Shown here piece by piece: positions 22,193-34,559 of a stretch of 64,000 nucleotides of DNA. How positions within the stretch are numbered: the first letter of the stretch is position 1; each line of letters starts with the position of its first letter. Origin of the DNA: Gnetum montanum (lineage: Eukaryota > Streptophyta > Gnetopsida > Gnetales > Gnetaceae); assembly GCA_015680685.1 (NCBI GenBank), contig MNCI01033540.1:154484-218483 (forward strand). The letters are read 5' to 3'. The notes below the pieces were generated by a model. That model worked only from the letters and a program-made list of their open reading frames with translations, was not told the DNA's origin and searched no databases. Position numbers and translations under genes: made by a program.

Positions 22193-25100
22193 ACTTAAAA
22201 TTTTTGATGATATCTCATGCATCAAGGAAAAGAATAGCAAGGCTGAGATAAATACTGTAGAAACTATAAAATAGAAAAAACTATTAAATAGAAAGTAATA
22301 GAAATATCATAGCATTGCATAGCATATATTGTTACACAAAACGTTTTTGAGGACTTGCACCCCTCATCAATGTATTTAGGCAATGCGGCCAAGCAACCAA
22401 AGCTGCAAAGGCAAGGGAAAGAGCATGCTAGTACATGTATTTATAGGGTTACAGCCTCTAAAAATAGAATAATCATCACTCTAATAATTAGAGTGGGCCC
22501 CACTCATCATAGGGGAGATGGGGGTAGGATGTTGTACTGACAAAACTTTTACAGGAGAGTATAATAAAAAGTGAAGATGAAACATTCAAAAAATTGGATC
22601 TTTTGGTAGAGCCAAAGGGTGTATAGGGTTTAGGGAAACCCTCATGTTTGAATGGTGGACATGAGGGATCTGACACCAAAGAATTTCATGCACGTAAGCA
22701 TCTGGCTGAAAACTGGAATGAACAAAAGTATTCATCAATAACGAAGAGACGAGTTGTAATGACACTAGAGAAGAAATAACCAGATGTTGTAATGAAACTA
22801 AAGAAAACACCTTTAGAAGAAACCACAAGCAAGAAGATCAACGTAAGAAGAGCGATGGTCAAGACATGGATCTAAGAGTAGAAACATATCATGGTTCACA
22901 TAAACCTACAATGTGATCAAAACCTATGGAGAACCTGCAAAGGATTAATACCTAATGAAAAATAGAAAAAAGGTTTGAAAATGATTAGAATCTAGAGAAC
23001 AATGAAAGGTTCTATTAAGTAAGGCTTAGCAATTCTAAGGCAACGAGATAGAGAGAAATTTCTAGGAACTTATAAATTTTTGATGAGATCTCCTACATCA
23101 AGGAAAAGAATAGGAATGCTAAGAGAAATACTGTAGAAACTATAAAATAGAAAAAAATATTAAATAGAAAGTAATAGAAAGTTCATAGCATTTCACAACG
23201 TATATTATTACATAAAACGTTTTCAGGGACTTGCACCCCTTATTAGTGTGTTTAGGCAATGCGGCCAAGCAACTAAAGTTGCAAAGGTAAGGGAATGAGC
23301 ATGCTAATACATGTATTTATAGGGTTTCAACTTCTAAAAATAGAATAACCACCACTTTAATAATTAGACTAATCACCACTATAATAATTAGAATAACCAT
23401 CACTTTAATAATTAAAGTGGGCCCCACTCATCATAGGTGAGATTGGGGTGGGATGTTGTACTGACAAAACTATTACAATACTGTATAATAGAAAACAAAC
23501 ATGCAACATTCAACAAATTGGATCTTAAAATTTTAGGGTACTTAAAATTTTAGGAACTTAAAATTTTTATAAACTTAACATTTTTGATTTAAAATTTTTT
23601 AGGAACTTAAAATTTTTAGAAACTTGAAATTTTTTAGGAACTAAAATTTTTAGGAACCTAAAAATGGAACTTAAAATTTTTAGGAACTTAAAAATTTTTT
23701 ATGAGATCTTATGCATTAAGGAAAAGAATGGGAGGGCTAAAAGAAATATTGTAAAACTGTAAAATAGAAAAACCTATTCAATAAAAAGTAATAGAAAGCT
23801 CATAGCATTGCACAATGTATGTTGTCACATAAAATGTTTTCAGGGACTTGCACCCCTCATGAATGTGTTTAAGCAATGCGGCTAGGCATTGGAAGCTACA
23901 AAGGTGAGGGAATAAGCATGCCAATATATGTATAAATAAGGTCTCAACTTCTAAACTTAGAAGAACCGCTGCTCTAATAATTAGAGCAAGTCCCACTCAT
24001 CATAGGTGAGATGGGGATTGGACGTTGCACTAACAAAACTATTATAGAACAATATTTTAAAAAGCGAACATGAAATGTTCAACAAATCAGAGCTTTTGGC
24101 TAAGCTAAAGGGTGTATAGGATTTAGTGGAACCCTCATGTTTGAATGGTGGACATGAAGGATCCAACACCAAAGAATGTCATACACGTAAGCATCCGGCT
24201 AAAAATATCAATGAACAAAAGTCTCCAATAGTAATGAAGAGACGAGTTGTAATGATGCTAGATAAGAAACAACTAAAAGTTGTGATGAAACTAAAGAAAG
24301 CACCTTTAGAAGAAACCACAACCAAGAAGACTAATGTAAGCAAAGTGGTGGTAAAGACATGGATCAAATAGTAGAAACATGTCATGGTTCGCATAAACCA
24401 GCAATGTGATCAAAACCTGTGGAGAACCTACAAAATAATTAAAACCTAACCAAAAATAGAAAAAATATCTAAAAATAGTTAAAATCTAGAGAACAACAAA
24501 AGACACTGTCAGGGAAGGCTTATCAATTCCAAGGTAATGAGATAGAGAGAAATTTTTAGGAACTTAAAATTTTTGATGAGATGTCATGCATTAAGGAAAA
24601 GAATGGGAGGGGTGAGAGAAATATTGTAAAGATTTTAAAACAGAAAAAACTATTAAACATAAAATTTTTATGAATTTTAAAATTTTAAAAACTTAAAATT
24701 TTTTAGGAACTTAACTTTTTTGATAAGATCTCATGTGTTAAGAAAAAGAACAGGAGGGCTAAGAGAAATATTGTAAAAAATTTAAAATATAAAAACTATT
24801 AACAAAAAGTAATATAAAGCTCATAGCATTGCATAACATATGTTGTTACATAAAACATTTTCGGGGACTTGCACCCCTCGTCAGTGTGTTTAAGCAAGGT
24901 GGCCAGGTAACTAAACCTACAAAGGTGAGTGAATGAGCATGCCAGTACATGTATAAATATGATCCCAACTTCTAAAAATAGAATAACCACAACTCTAATA
25001 ATTAGAGTGGGCCCCACTCATCATAGGTGAGATGGGAATGGAACATTGTATTGACAAAACTATTACAAAATAGCATTTCAAAAGCAAACATGAAACATTC

Positions 25101-26390
25101 AACAAATTAGATCTTTGGATAGAGCCGAAGGGTGTGTAGGGTTTAGGGGAGCCATCATGTTTGAATGGTGGACATGAGGGATTCGACACCAAAGAATGTC
25201 ATGCATCCAAGCTCCAACTAAAAATATCAACAAACAAAAGTCTTCAACAACAATGAAGAGATGAGTTGCAATGACGCTGGAAAAGAAATAGTCAAAGGTT
25301 GTGATGAAATTGAAGAAAACCAAGCAATGTGACCAGTGTGTTTAGGCAATGTGACCAAGCAACCACAGTTCCAAAGGCAAGGGAAAGAGCATGCTAGAAC
25401 ATGTATTTATAGGGTTCTAACTTATAAAAATATAATAACCACCACTCTAATAATTAGAGCAGACCCCACTCGTCATAGGAAGATGGGGGTAGGATGTTGT
25501 ACTGACAAAACTATTACAGAATAGTATAATAGAAAGTAAACATGAAACATTCAACAAATCAGATTTTTTGACAAAGCTGAAGGCTATAGAAGATTTAGAG
25601 GAACCCTCATGTTTGAATGAATGACATGAGGGGTCTAACACCAAAGAATGTCATGCACGCAAGCGTCTGGCTAAAAACCACAATGAACAAAACTCTACAA
25701 TAGCAATGAAGAGACAAGCTAAAATGACTCTAGAGAAGAAATAGCCAAAGGTTATGATGAAATTGAAGAAAGCACCTCTAGAAGAAACCACAACCAATAA
25801 GGCCAATGTAAGTAGAGTGGTGGTAGAGCGGTGGTCATGACATGGATCTAAGAGTAGAAACATATCATGGTCAGCATATACCTACAATGTGATCAAAAGT
25901 TGTGGAAAACCTACAAAGGATTAATACCTTAAAAAAAATAGAAAAAAGATTTGAAAATGATTATAATCCAGAGAATAGGGAAAGATGTTGTCAAGCAAAG
26001 CTTAACAATTCCAAGGCAACGAGACAAAGAGAAATTTTTAGGAACTTAAAATTTTTGATGAGATCTCGTGCATCAAGGAAAAGAATAGGAAGGTTGAGAG
26101 AAATACTATAGAAACTGTAAAACAAGAAAAACTATTAAAAAATAAGTAATAGAAAGCTCATAGAATTGCACAACATATGTTCTTACATAAAATGCTTTTA
26201 GGGACTTAGATGCCTCATCAATGTGTTAGGCAATGCCGCCAAGAAATTGAAGCTACAAAGGTAAGGGAACTTAAAATTTTTTAAGAAACTTAAAATTTCT
26301 AGAAAACTTAAAATTTTAGGAAACTTATAATTTTTAGGAACTTAAAAAAATTAATTTTTAAGAACTTAAAATTTTTGAGAACCTAAAACT
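22193..26390 (-). repeat. Tandem array of 875-bp units, about six full or partial copies
   Basis: Unit starts, marked by ACTTAAAATTTTTGATGAG and the palindromic ATGAGATCTCAT, lie at 22193, 23068, 23687, 24562, 24709 and 26044. The two intact spacings (22193-23068 and 23687-24562) are both exactly 875. Each full unit has the same order: CATCAAGGAAAAGAAT, GCACCCCTCA..GTGTTTAGGCAATG, TATTTATAGGG, AGAGTGGGCCCCACTCATCATAGG, TTTGAATGGTGGACATGA, and AAACATATCATGGT. Copies starting at 23068, 24562 and 25325 are truncated; joins are marked by runs of (GGAACTTAAAATTTTTA)n at 23523-23700, 24660-24720 and 26275-26390. On the minus strand the TATA and following sequence resemble an LTR promoter, so an LTR or TRIM concatemer is likely. 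Confidence 0.85.
22438..22445 (-). promoter_or_regulatory. TATA box in array unit 1 (also 23314-23321, 25404-25411)
   Basis: On the minus strand CCCTATAAATACATGTA occurs in unit 1 and again in units 2 and 5. In units 3 and 4 (near 23931 and 24951) the motif has become ATGTATAAATA in the plus sense. It is followed on the minus strand by a conserved GCATGCTC..TTTGCAG..GGTTGCTTGGC segment in every unit. Confidence 0.55.
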
Positions 26391-26639
26391 ACATTTCACT
26401 ATCAACAAACCAAATTCTGGTAAAGATGGTAGTCAAGGTAGGGGCTTGAGCAAGCATCAAGATGATAAGAAACCTAACAAATGAGGTCATGATAACTAAA
26501 GGGGAGTGAGTAGATATCATGGTGGTGGCAGTCCTCCTCCCTCTTCATCCTCTTCATTTGCATCTTCTTCTTCCTCTTCTTTTGATTAAAAAGAAACATT
26601 ATAGAATGAACAACCGTTATGGAGGTGAGCAACAGAATA

Positions 26640-27850
26640 ATAATATTAACTACCATGCCCATAATAATCATCACTGTCAATGAAATAATGATGATGATGA
26701 GCCTTTACTGGCAACTCAAAGCATGCTTAACATTGCAAAGGTAATTAAGATCCCAACTAGACATGGGAAAGATAGTCAGATCAAGCTCTTAGACATGAAT
26801 AATATCCCAAGATTTGAGAGGGGATATAACTCTAACCCACAAAATCATCAAAGAGGTAGAAAGCTAGTACTGATCCTTGGATTCAAAATCTATTTACAAA
26901 TGGGATACCATGTTAAAATTATTTAATAACAAATACCAGATATACTCTAGAGTTTCTAATTTGAGAAGGAAAATCTAAGGTTGAAAACAAGAGATAAATG
27001 AACCCTTGGATGATACCATGTGTAGATATTATTCTCTCTTTCATTGATGCCTTGGCCATGGTTATTCTCAGAGGAATAACTCTATCACATTATAGATGGG
27101 CTTAGAGTAGAAATTAGAAGAACTCTTGGGGTTTATACCCAAGGGAAACTATCTGAACTAAGAGCTCATTAGATACAAAGGTTGATAGAGCAAGTAGCAA
27201 AAGAAGAAGATGAGTTGTGAAAAAGATAAATTGCAAAAGAATATAACAGGGACCCTTCCATCAAGAAAAGGGAGGTTCAATTCTATGACAAGGAGGAGAT
27301 ACCACTCAATGAGATGATGAACAAGAAAACCTTTCCCATCCAGAAATCTATTTCTGACATTTTGGCAAAGGTTGATAAACTATGGAATTCTTTAAATGAA
27401 AAATTTCAAACTACTATGAAGATTGCTGAAGAATCCAAAGAGCAGAAAAGGAATCGTAACTGTAGGAGGTAGAAAGAAGCTAAATATGCCTACTAGAGAG
27501 GTAAGGGCAAAGCTATTGTAGTAGGAGTTTTGGAGAAAAACTCTGATGATGATGTTGGATGTGACATTTGCCAAAATGAACATCCTAAGGGATGTCATCC
27601 TGTGGTGTCACACTTACAAGAATCTAGGGTGTATGTACTAAATCCTTGACTAGCATGAAGGCAATTAGCTAGATGATTGTCTTATCCTCAAGAAAATCCA
27701 ACACAATTCCACCAAAAACAACAAGCTTACTATCCAAGTGGAGCTCCACCACAACCATATAAGCAATACTAAAAAAGTGGCAGCAACCATAGTCATGGGG
27801 AATGCCACCACCATGACAGTAGTACCCTTACAAGTAACCAGATCCATATG
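26640..27850 (+). pseudogene. gag: gag of element F with Athila-type zinc finger
   Basis: Starts with an Asn/His-rich stretch near 26615-26690, then SMLNIAKVIKIPTRHGK, a GLRVEIRRTLGVYTQGKLSELRAH segment (27095-27170) that is the conserved end of many gypsy capsids, and a basic linker near 27200-27480. At 27557-27600 the finger GCDICQNEHPKGCHPVVSH is readable, followed by YVLNP and a Gln/Pro/Tyr-rich tail; Athila gag has the same finger-then-YV-N layout. Stops at many points and frame changes between blocks; coordinates approximate. Confidence 0.65.
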
Positions 27851-28380
27851 GGTACTATGTTCAGCAACTCATTTCTCCATGAAGTTCTACCAACCATGCC
27901 TTATTTCAACATCACTATTACCCTTTAGAGTACCATTAAACTCATTCACCATCTACTTTAGGGGAGCACCCATATCTATACTATCCTTCACATTCATTTG
28001 CACACATCCCTTCATCCTTAACCCAGTTACCTCCTACTCCATCCTTGCAAGGTAAAATTCCTCAATAGCCACAATAATGAAATGCTATGAGAGCTATAAA
28101 TTTACAATTGGCCTTCTAGCCAAGTTGTTCAAATAATTGATCTAGGAAATGACCATTTTTTTATCCAAAAGTCCTCCCAAACCCTCACAACCTAATGTGG
28201 CTAGTCGTCCTATATCTCTAACACCCTCATCCTTTACATTAAACACATTCAAGAGCCCTGCAAACCAAATGCCACCTCAAATCCACATCGTAATGCTAAC
28301 TCATGCTATCTCTGATTGGGTCAAGGTTGACAACCTTTCCATGAGGAGATCTAATGTAGGAAGTCCTCTTATTTATTTAT

Positions 28381-28742
28381 AGATTGCCATACATGAGCCA
28401 TGCAAGGCTCTTCTTAATTTTGGTTCTAGTGTAAATCTCATCTCTTATGACATGTACGAGGCCTACAACCTACCACCTCTCAAAAAGAGCATTATCTATT
28501 TAGAATTGGTACATTAATCAATCACTATTCCTCTGGAGTTAGTGAAGGACATTATGACCATAGTTTGTGGGTTGTCCTATCTTGCTAATCTTCTGATGAT
28601 CAAGGTAGAAAACTGCAAAGGTGACTTTCCTATCATTAAGGGATGTGCATGGTTAAGCATTGTTGATGCAAGAATGAACATCAGGAACCTCTCCTTGGAG
28701 ATTTCCAAGAAAAATGAATTTGGATGGCTTGAGAAGAAGTGA
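28381..28742 (+). pseudogene. Aspartic protease of element F
   Basis: Reads LLNFGSSVNLISYDMYEAYNL from about 28408, the Athila form of the active site (L-D-L-G-A-S-V-N-L), here with Asp replaced by Asn and Ala by Ser. LPPLKKSIIYLELV, then IPLELVKDIMTIVCG, then FPIIKGCAWLSIVDARMNIR complete the fold; the last block corresponds to the usual LGRPFL segment. The part from 28542 is an open frame of 66 codons. The lost catalytic Asp makes the domain inactive. Confidence 0.7.
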
Positions 28743-28958
28743 GTTTCATGCATTGCATAAAATGATAAGGGTGTAATTATGTGCAAAAAATCTACTTCAT
28801 TAAAAGTACATTCATCAAAGCATGCAATTAGTGTGCACATGAAACTAATATTCAAAGGTGCCTATATGTAGTAGCCATAAAACAGGAGGGTACCCAATGG
28901 TTGATAGGTAACTTTGATAGTAGCACACTATGCATGGAACCTACTTAGAGCTTGAAAT

Positions 28959-30131
28959 GTGCCTATGAATGAACTTGAGCAAGTTCATCACAAACTCTCT
29001 AATGATGAAGATGATGATACCTATTGGGGAGAGTTGAAAATTCCTGATAATTTCAAGAAGGAGCCCTTAAAGTTAAAAACTTTACCAACTGGCAAGAAGT
29101 ATGCATTTTTAAACAATGGTAAGTTGATTATCATCAATGCAAGTCTTGTTCTTGAACAAGAAGATAAGCTATTGAATATGGTTAACAAATGGTCAAAAAC
29201 CTTTGCTTGGTCATATCTTGAGCTTATTGGAATAGATCCAAGGATATGCCAACATCATATCTACACTGACTTGGCCATGAAGCGAAGAAGCCAACTGCAG
29301 AGGCAGCTGAACCCAAAGTTGAAGTAGATTGTCGAAGAGAAAATTGAATAACTTCTCAAGGCAGGGTTCATTTATCCCATCACAAATAGTGAGTCGCAAG
29401 TGGTGGATCTATATCGACCTTAATTTTTTGAATATGGCAACATTTAAAGATCATTTTCCATTGCCATTGCTAGACCAATTGTTGGATACTATATCTGGGA
29501 AATGTTAGTATAGCTTCCTGGATGGTTATAGTGACTATAACCAAATTCAAATTATGCTAAAGGATCAAACAAAAATAGAATTCATGAGTCCCTAGGAAAC
29601 TTTTGCATATTGAAATATGTTTTTCGATCTACGTAATTCCCCTACAACATTCCAACGCATGGTCCTTAGTATTTTTCAATAGTAGATTGGTAGTGGGGTA
29701 GAAATCTTTATGGATGACTTCTCTACCTATGGTGCTACATTTGAGAAAGCCCTAAACTACCTTAAGAAAGTACTAAAAGGTTATGTTAAAACAAACCTTA
29801 GGCTCAATGGGTAGAAAAGCCATTTAATGGTCGAGGAAGGCATAGTATACATAATTACTCAAGCAAGGATTGAGATAAACATGAAAAAGATAATAGTTTT
29901 ATATGCACACACTAGCTACTACTAGTGGTTCATATATAATTTCTCTAAGATTATAAAGTTTTCAGTCAAGCTTACAAAGAAAGATGCTCCATTCATCTAG
30001 ACTGAGTGTGAACATGCATTCCAATAGCTGAAGGATAAACCCATAGAAACTCTAATTCTATGGGCATCAACCTAGTCCATACCATTTCATATAATGATGG
30101 ATGCATCTAATTATTCCTTTGGAGCCATGAT
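28959..30131 (+). pseudogene. Reverse transcriptase and start of RNase H, element F
   Basis: An open frame 28959-29327 has the Athila-like pre-RT region: LKTLPTGKKYAFLNN, IINASLVLEQEDKLLNMV, FAWSYLELIGIDPRICQHHIY. RT proper continues through stops: KDHFPLPLLDQL, LDGYSDYNQIQ, and the catalytic FMDDFSTYG with MDD at 29710-29718, a variant common in Athila. The thumb is followed by the RNase H start DASNYSFGAMI, where similarity stops at 30131 because the LTR of element E begins. Inactive through stops and truncation. Confidence 0.8.
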
Positions 30132-32338
30132 TGTAGCATCTAAATATGTTTGTGGCTAGAACACCAATAAGTTGTTAGGTGCACAACCTAACCCCAAGTT
30201 CGTAGGAGGGTGATGCTGGAGAAAATGGAAATGGGGTGCCCTGAGCAATCTAGTTGATCAATCAAGGACTTACGTGGTGTCAAATAACCATTCATAGATA
30301 ATGATTTTTAAGCATCACGTATAAGAGTTTAGCATAAGTAGGAGTGCAAAATGTATAATAGTGAGAGAATATGAGCATAGGTGCATATGACAATATAGAG
30401 GAAAATATATGCTAACTATTTAAAATGCTATAGAAAAAGAATGAAATGGGAGTGTGAGTGAAGAAATGCATCATCCCAAGATTGGGGTACATGGCTTTTG
30501 ATTGAATGATGTGTACAATTGGTGTGCAACATAGATAGAAATAGCTAGGTAGTAGGGAAATATGGTCACACTCTCTAGAGTGTTGCAGATGTAGTGTTGA
30601 TAGGCATGAAGGAGTTAATGCTTGCTTGTTTAAGAGTTGTTACGTTGTTCCTGCATAGGTGTCACATTTAGGTGTAGGAGTGGGATGAAGATTTGGAAGG
30701 CTCTAATGCTAGGATTTTCCGCTCATCAACTTTCTACTCGCGAATCTCCTACTAAAGCCAAATGAAAAAGCTAATCCTTAGAATGTCATTTACTGGAATA
30801 TTTATAGAGCCAAGGTTGGGGGAAAAGTGTGGTTTGGATGCCATGTGTCCTAGGTCCTAGATAGCACAAACGTGAATGTGTCATGCTGATGTCATACGCT
30901 CAAAGTATGATGCTACGTTGAATGGAACAAAAATAGGGATAAAAAATATTCCAAATTTTGACCATATTTTTTGGACTGCCTGCACCAGAATCAAAAAAAA
31001 ATTGTCATATTTTTACAAAAAATGCCTAGAAAAAATGCAAATTTGAGCCTACACTCTAGGACTATGTCTTCCCTTTTCTTTTGAGTAAGGTCAAGCATAG
31101 GGACAACTTTGGGGATCAACAGGGGATGCAAAAAACAAAGCAAACTACGGATCTTGGCTATTGAGGGGATGCTAGAGTAGAAATGACCATTGATAATGAA
31201 CTTTGAGATCTTTTGGAGGTTTCTTGAGGCTTTCTCCAAGTGTTACGCTATCTATTTTTGAGGCTTTCAACAGAGTAGTGTAAACACTGGCTTGCTACAT
31301 TTTGCTATGCTGGACAACATAGTGTAGCATAGCACCACATTTTTTAATGAATTTTGTCAAAACTGAAAACACCACTTTGAGACCCAATAAGGTAAGCAAA
31401 TTCAATAATCAACAACTGCATTCTTCATGTTGAAGGAGCCTGATACCTCCTAGTTTCATTCTTGGGACATTTTTAACCCTAATATCTCTGCTACGTTGTG
31501 CTACGTTGTGCAACATAGCATTTAATTTTGAACAAATCTTGACTTAACTTGTAATGATTTGCTAGAGGACCTTGATCATGCTTTGAGGACGAAGTAGGAT
31601 AAGTAGCCTTAATGGTCAAAGCATAACTAAGTGCATTTCTTATGTTAGAACAACTTGATAGAAGAGTTTTCGATGCTGGCATCCTGCTACACTATGGTAT
31701 GTTGTGTAGTGTAGCACAACATAACACCTAGTTTAGGATGACTTTTGTGAAACTTGCCATGTTTTTCCATGTCAGACTAATCACACTCCAAGGATGAAGT
31801 AAGTAAGGCATCCTTAGAGGCCAAAGAATCATCAAATTCACCTTCTACATCTAACTCAACACTTGGGAAAGTTTTAGCATTCCATGGCCTGCTACATTGT
31901 CTATGCTATGCAACATAGCATAGCATAATAGGTCAAAAATAGAAAATTTGCAAAACTATTTCATCCATCCTGAACACTTTTGGTAGCTCCAGCTTGGCAC
32001 TAGGGTGGATCGACAACTAGGACATGTGTTAATTTGGGGAAGCTAGAGAGCATAGCAAGCTTGACAACCTAGAAGATAGAAAATTTGCCAAGCTATATGG
32101 TCCATCCTCAATGCTCCGTCTATGCAAATTGGCCTTGCAACTAGGTGCTACACTAACTATGTTGAAGAACATAGTAGACAAGCCTAGAAAAAAATTTGTA
32201 AGTATTAGGACTTCCAGGGTGCCATGTTATCTACATATCCCAACATGACACCACACTTGGAGAAAGTTTACCTAGGTCTCAATGCTTGAAAAAATCTAAT
32301 GCTAAGTCATGAGAACCCAAAATTGATGGTGTTTCACT
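30132..32338 (-). repeat. 3' LTR of element E
   Basis: On the minus strand it starts TGAAACACCATC at 32338 and ends GATGCTACA at 30132. It shares the start, TATA region, U5 block and tail with LTRs 38918 and 55415 and the solo LTR. The segment 31260-31930 has several GCTACGTTGTGC/GCATAGCATAGC palindromes. Immediately upstream (minus sense) is CAAAGAGGAGCCAG, the same purine-rich tract as before the 3' LTR of G. It inserted into the RNase H of element F. Ends are by comparison, since no target duplication partner is in the window. Confidence 0.75.
30799..30806 (-). promoter_or_regulatory. TATA box in the 3' LTR of element E
   Basis: Minus-strand CTCTATAAATATTCC lies at the position matching CCCTATAAATACC in the LTRs at 40082 and 56610 and the solo LTR at 37501-37508. 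Confidence 0.6.
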
Positions 32339-32356
32339 GGCTCCTCTTTGTTTATG
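32339..32356 (-). promoter_or_regulatory. Polypurine tract upstream of 3' LTR, element E
   Basis: Minus-strand AACAAAGAGGAGCCAG directly abuts the LTR start. The corresponding AACAAAGAGGGGCCAA abuts the 3' LTR of element G at 55414. It is the expected primer for plus-strand cDNA synthesis. Confidence 0.6.
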
Positions 32357-32689
32357 TTTAGACAATTTTCCTGAGAGATGTTGACAAAGAGTATGAAACA
32401 CCATGATGAACACAACACCAACACTATTCATTAGTTCCTACTTAGATGACGCTTCGCTATGCTTAAGAGTGCTAGAAAAGTAAAGTATGGTAGAGAATGA
32501 AGGATGAGTTTGAGGAGATGGGGTTAGGGGACAATGGATGGCAAAGAAAAAAATGTAGGATGTAGTGCCATGAGAACCATTGCCAGGGTGTGATCCCTCA
32601 TCAGAGTTCTTGTGAGGGAGTAAGCACACATGGGTGTCTTTCCTCTTTTGGATTTCGACCTCTCATCAGAGGTTACCTTGCAAGCCTAG

Positions 32690-33240
32690 TTTTAGGTCTT
32701 GGTAGACTATCAAATGTGCTTGTTTAAGGTCTCAGTAGACCATGATGTGCTAGTTCAAGGTCCCAGCAGACCATGGTCTTAGTTTAAGGTATGAGCAGAT
32801 CATGCTATGCTAGTTTAAGGTCCTAGCAGACCATGATGGCCAGTTTAAGGTCGTAGTGGATCATTTTGTGGATGTCAGTTTCATGTTATGCCCCAAGGAC
32901 ATGTTATGCTAGTTTAATACTGTGGCAAATGCTCTATGCCAATTTTATGTCATGGAAAATGATCTATGCTAGTTTTACATCATAGAAGATGCTCTATGCT
33001 AGTTTTACATCATAGCAGATGATCTATCGTAGTTTTATGTTATAGCAGATGAGCTGTGCCAGTTTTATGTCATAGTGGAAGGTCTATACTAGTTTCACAT
33101 CATAGCATATGAGCTATGCTAGTTTTACATCATAATGAATGATCTATTCCAGTTTTACATCATAACAGATGATCTATGCTAGTTTTACATCATAGTAGAT
33201 GAGTCGTGCCAGTTTTACATCATAGTGGATGCTCTACTTA
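32690..33240 (-). repeat. 3' UTR minisatellite of element E (two sub-arrays)
   Basis: 32690-32870 has units of about 34 bp with AGTTTAAGGTCCTAGCAGACCAT. 32880-33240 has units of about 36 bp with AGTTTTACATCATAGCAGATG. In the sense of the element (minus) these are ATGGTCTGCTAGGACCTTAAACT and CATCTGCTATGATGTAAAACT. The same two-part array follows integrase in element G at 53515-54045. Confidence 0.85.
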
Positions 33241-33271
33241 GCTTGCTTTATATTCAGTACAACATTATATG

Positions 33272-34559
33272 TTAGGCATAGTATGGTTTCAGGTACAAGT
33301 GATAAACCAAATTAGTGAACTCATTGCTGTCTAAGTTAGCCAACTTGAATGCCCCATTTTCATATGCTTTCGTGACCAAAAAAGCCCCTTCCCAATTAGC
33401 TGAGAATTTGTTCACAGGCTTGCAAACAACCTTGAGGACTAGATCCCATTTTTTGATCAAGCATTGGTGCAGGTTGCAATGATATCTTTGTTATTTCTTA
33501 TCTTGATACTACTCAATACGGTTAAGTGTTTGGATGCTTTCTTCCTTCATCGAGTCAAGATCAATGATTCTTGACTCATTATTTTGAGCCTCATCCATAA
33601 AGTTTGAGAGGATCATTCAGAGTGATGGGACCTGAAGTTCAAGGGGTAACACTATTTTAGATCCATGTACAAGACTGTATGGGGTTTTACCTATGGTAGT
33701 TTTGCATGCTATGCGATAAGCCCAAAGTGTGTAGAAGAGTTGCTCGTGCCATCGTTGCTTGCTACTACTAAACATCTTCTTCAGAAGCTTGAAAATGAAT
33801 TTATTGGTAGCTTTTGCTTGGCCATTGGCTTTGGGATAATACAATGATGAGAAAGAATTTTTAATGCCAAGATTTGCGCAAAAGGCTTTAGTTTCCATGC
33901 TACTTAATTGGGGCCTATTTTCTATAACGATAGCCATAGGAAGCCCAAATCGAGTTACTATATTGTCCAAGATGAATTTGCAAACTTGTTGAGATGTAGT
34001 CTTCCTAAGAGGAATAGCTTCTACCCACTTAGTAAAGTACTTAGTTATAGTAATAATGAAACTATGCCTTGCAGAAGACTTGGGTGTTATGGGCCGTATG
34101 ATGTCTAGTCCCCAACATTGGAAAGGCCACATGATTTTTGTGGTATGTAGCTTAATAGAATGATACATGTATCAGGTTTCCATGACATTGACATATATCA
34201 CATGTCTTGACCTTAGCGAGGTAATCATGCTCCATATAGGGCCACTAGTAGCCTAGTTGCCTAATTTTTATTACCATAGCTCTAGGAGCTATGTGGCCTC
34301 CACACAGTCCCACATGGACTTGATCAATGATTATTTGGGCTCTTCAGCACTTATGAAAGTTAGAAATATCCCATCATAAGATCTACAACATAAAGCACCA
34401 TCACCTACAAGGACATATTGCCATGCTCATTTTTGTATTGTGTATTTTTGGGCAAATGTTAAGCCTTGTGGAAGCTCATCGTGTTGGAGGTAGGTTTTGA
34501 TGTCATCATACCATTCTTGAGTCTGGGCATCACTTACAGATGTGATGTTTGGTGTGTAA
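33272..34559 (-). pseudogene. Integrase of element E
   Basis: Minus strand. A linker, SHMFATLPTSIMEFTNPI and TQEWYDDIKTYLQ, matches element G. The zinc-binding region near 34420-34180 is badly damaged. The core 34168-33617 is open for 183 codons: MWPFQCWGLDIIRPITP, ITKYFTKWVEAIPLRKTTSQ, IENRPQLSS, YYPKANGQAKATNK. All three catalytic positions are changed (Asp to Lys, Asp to Glu, Glu to Lys). KTPYSLVHGSKIVLPLELQVPS and the C-terminal GAFKLANLDSNEFTNLVYHLYLKPYYA follow, ending at the stop 33274-33272. The long open frame with dead catalytic residues implies decay by base changes rather than indels. Confidence 0.85.

Larger units (their letters stand above)
26391..30131 (+). mobile_element. Element F: Athila-like Ty3/gypsy element, both ends missing
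   Basis: Plus-strand gag (to about 27850), protease (28381-28742), RT and the first part of RNase H (28959-30131). Left end is lost at the tandem array. Right end is cut at 30131 in the middle of the RNase H block DASNYSFGAMI by the 3' LTR of element E, so the rest of F should reappear beyond the other end of E, outside this window. Zinc finger, protease and RT motifs resemble the Athila lineage rather than Tat. Confidence 0.75.

Noticed and set aside
22650-22675. TTTGGTGTCAGATCC on the minus strand as a tRNA primer-binding site
   Set aside because: Only about 10 bases fit and no LTR end with CA precedes it at a proper distance; left as a remark only.
22193-26390. Regularly repeated units considered as a CRISPR-like or rDNA-like array
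   Set aside because: Units are 875 bp, directly abutting, with a TATA box and no spacers or rRNA sequence; the host is a plant.
26474-26680. Minus-strand frame with hydrophobic start and KKRKKKMQMKRMKR
   Set aside because: Opposite strand of the Asn/His- and Ser-rich gag leader of element F; composition comes from repeats of TTC/CTT and AAT.
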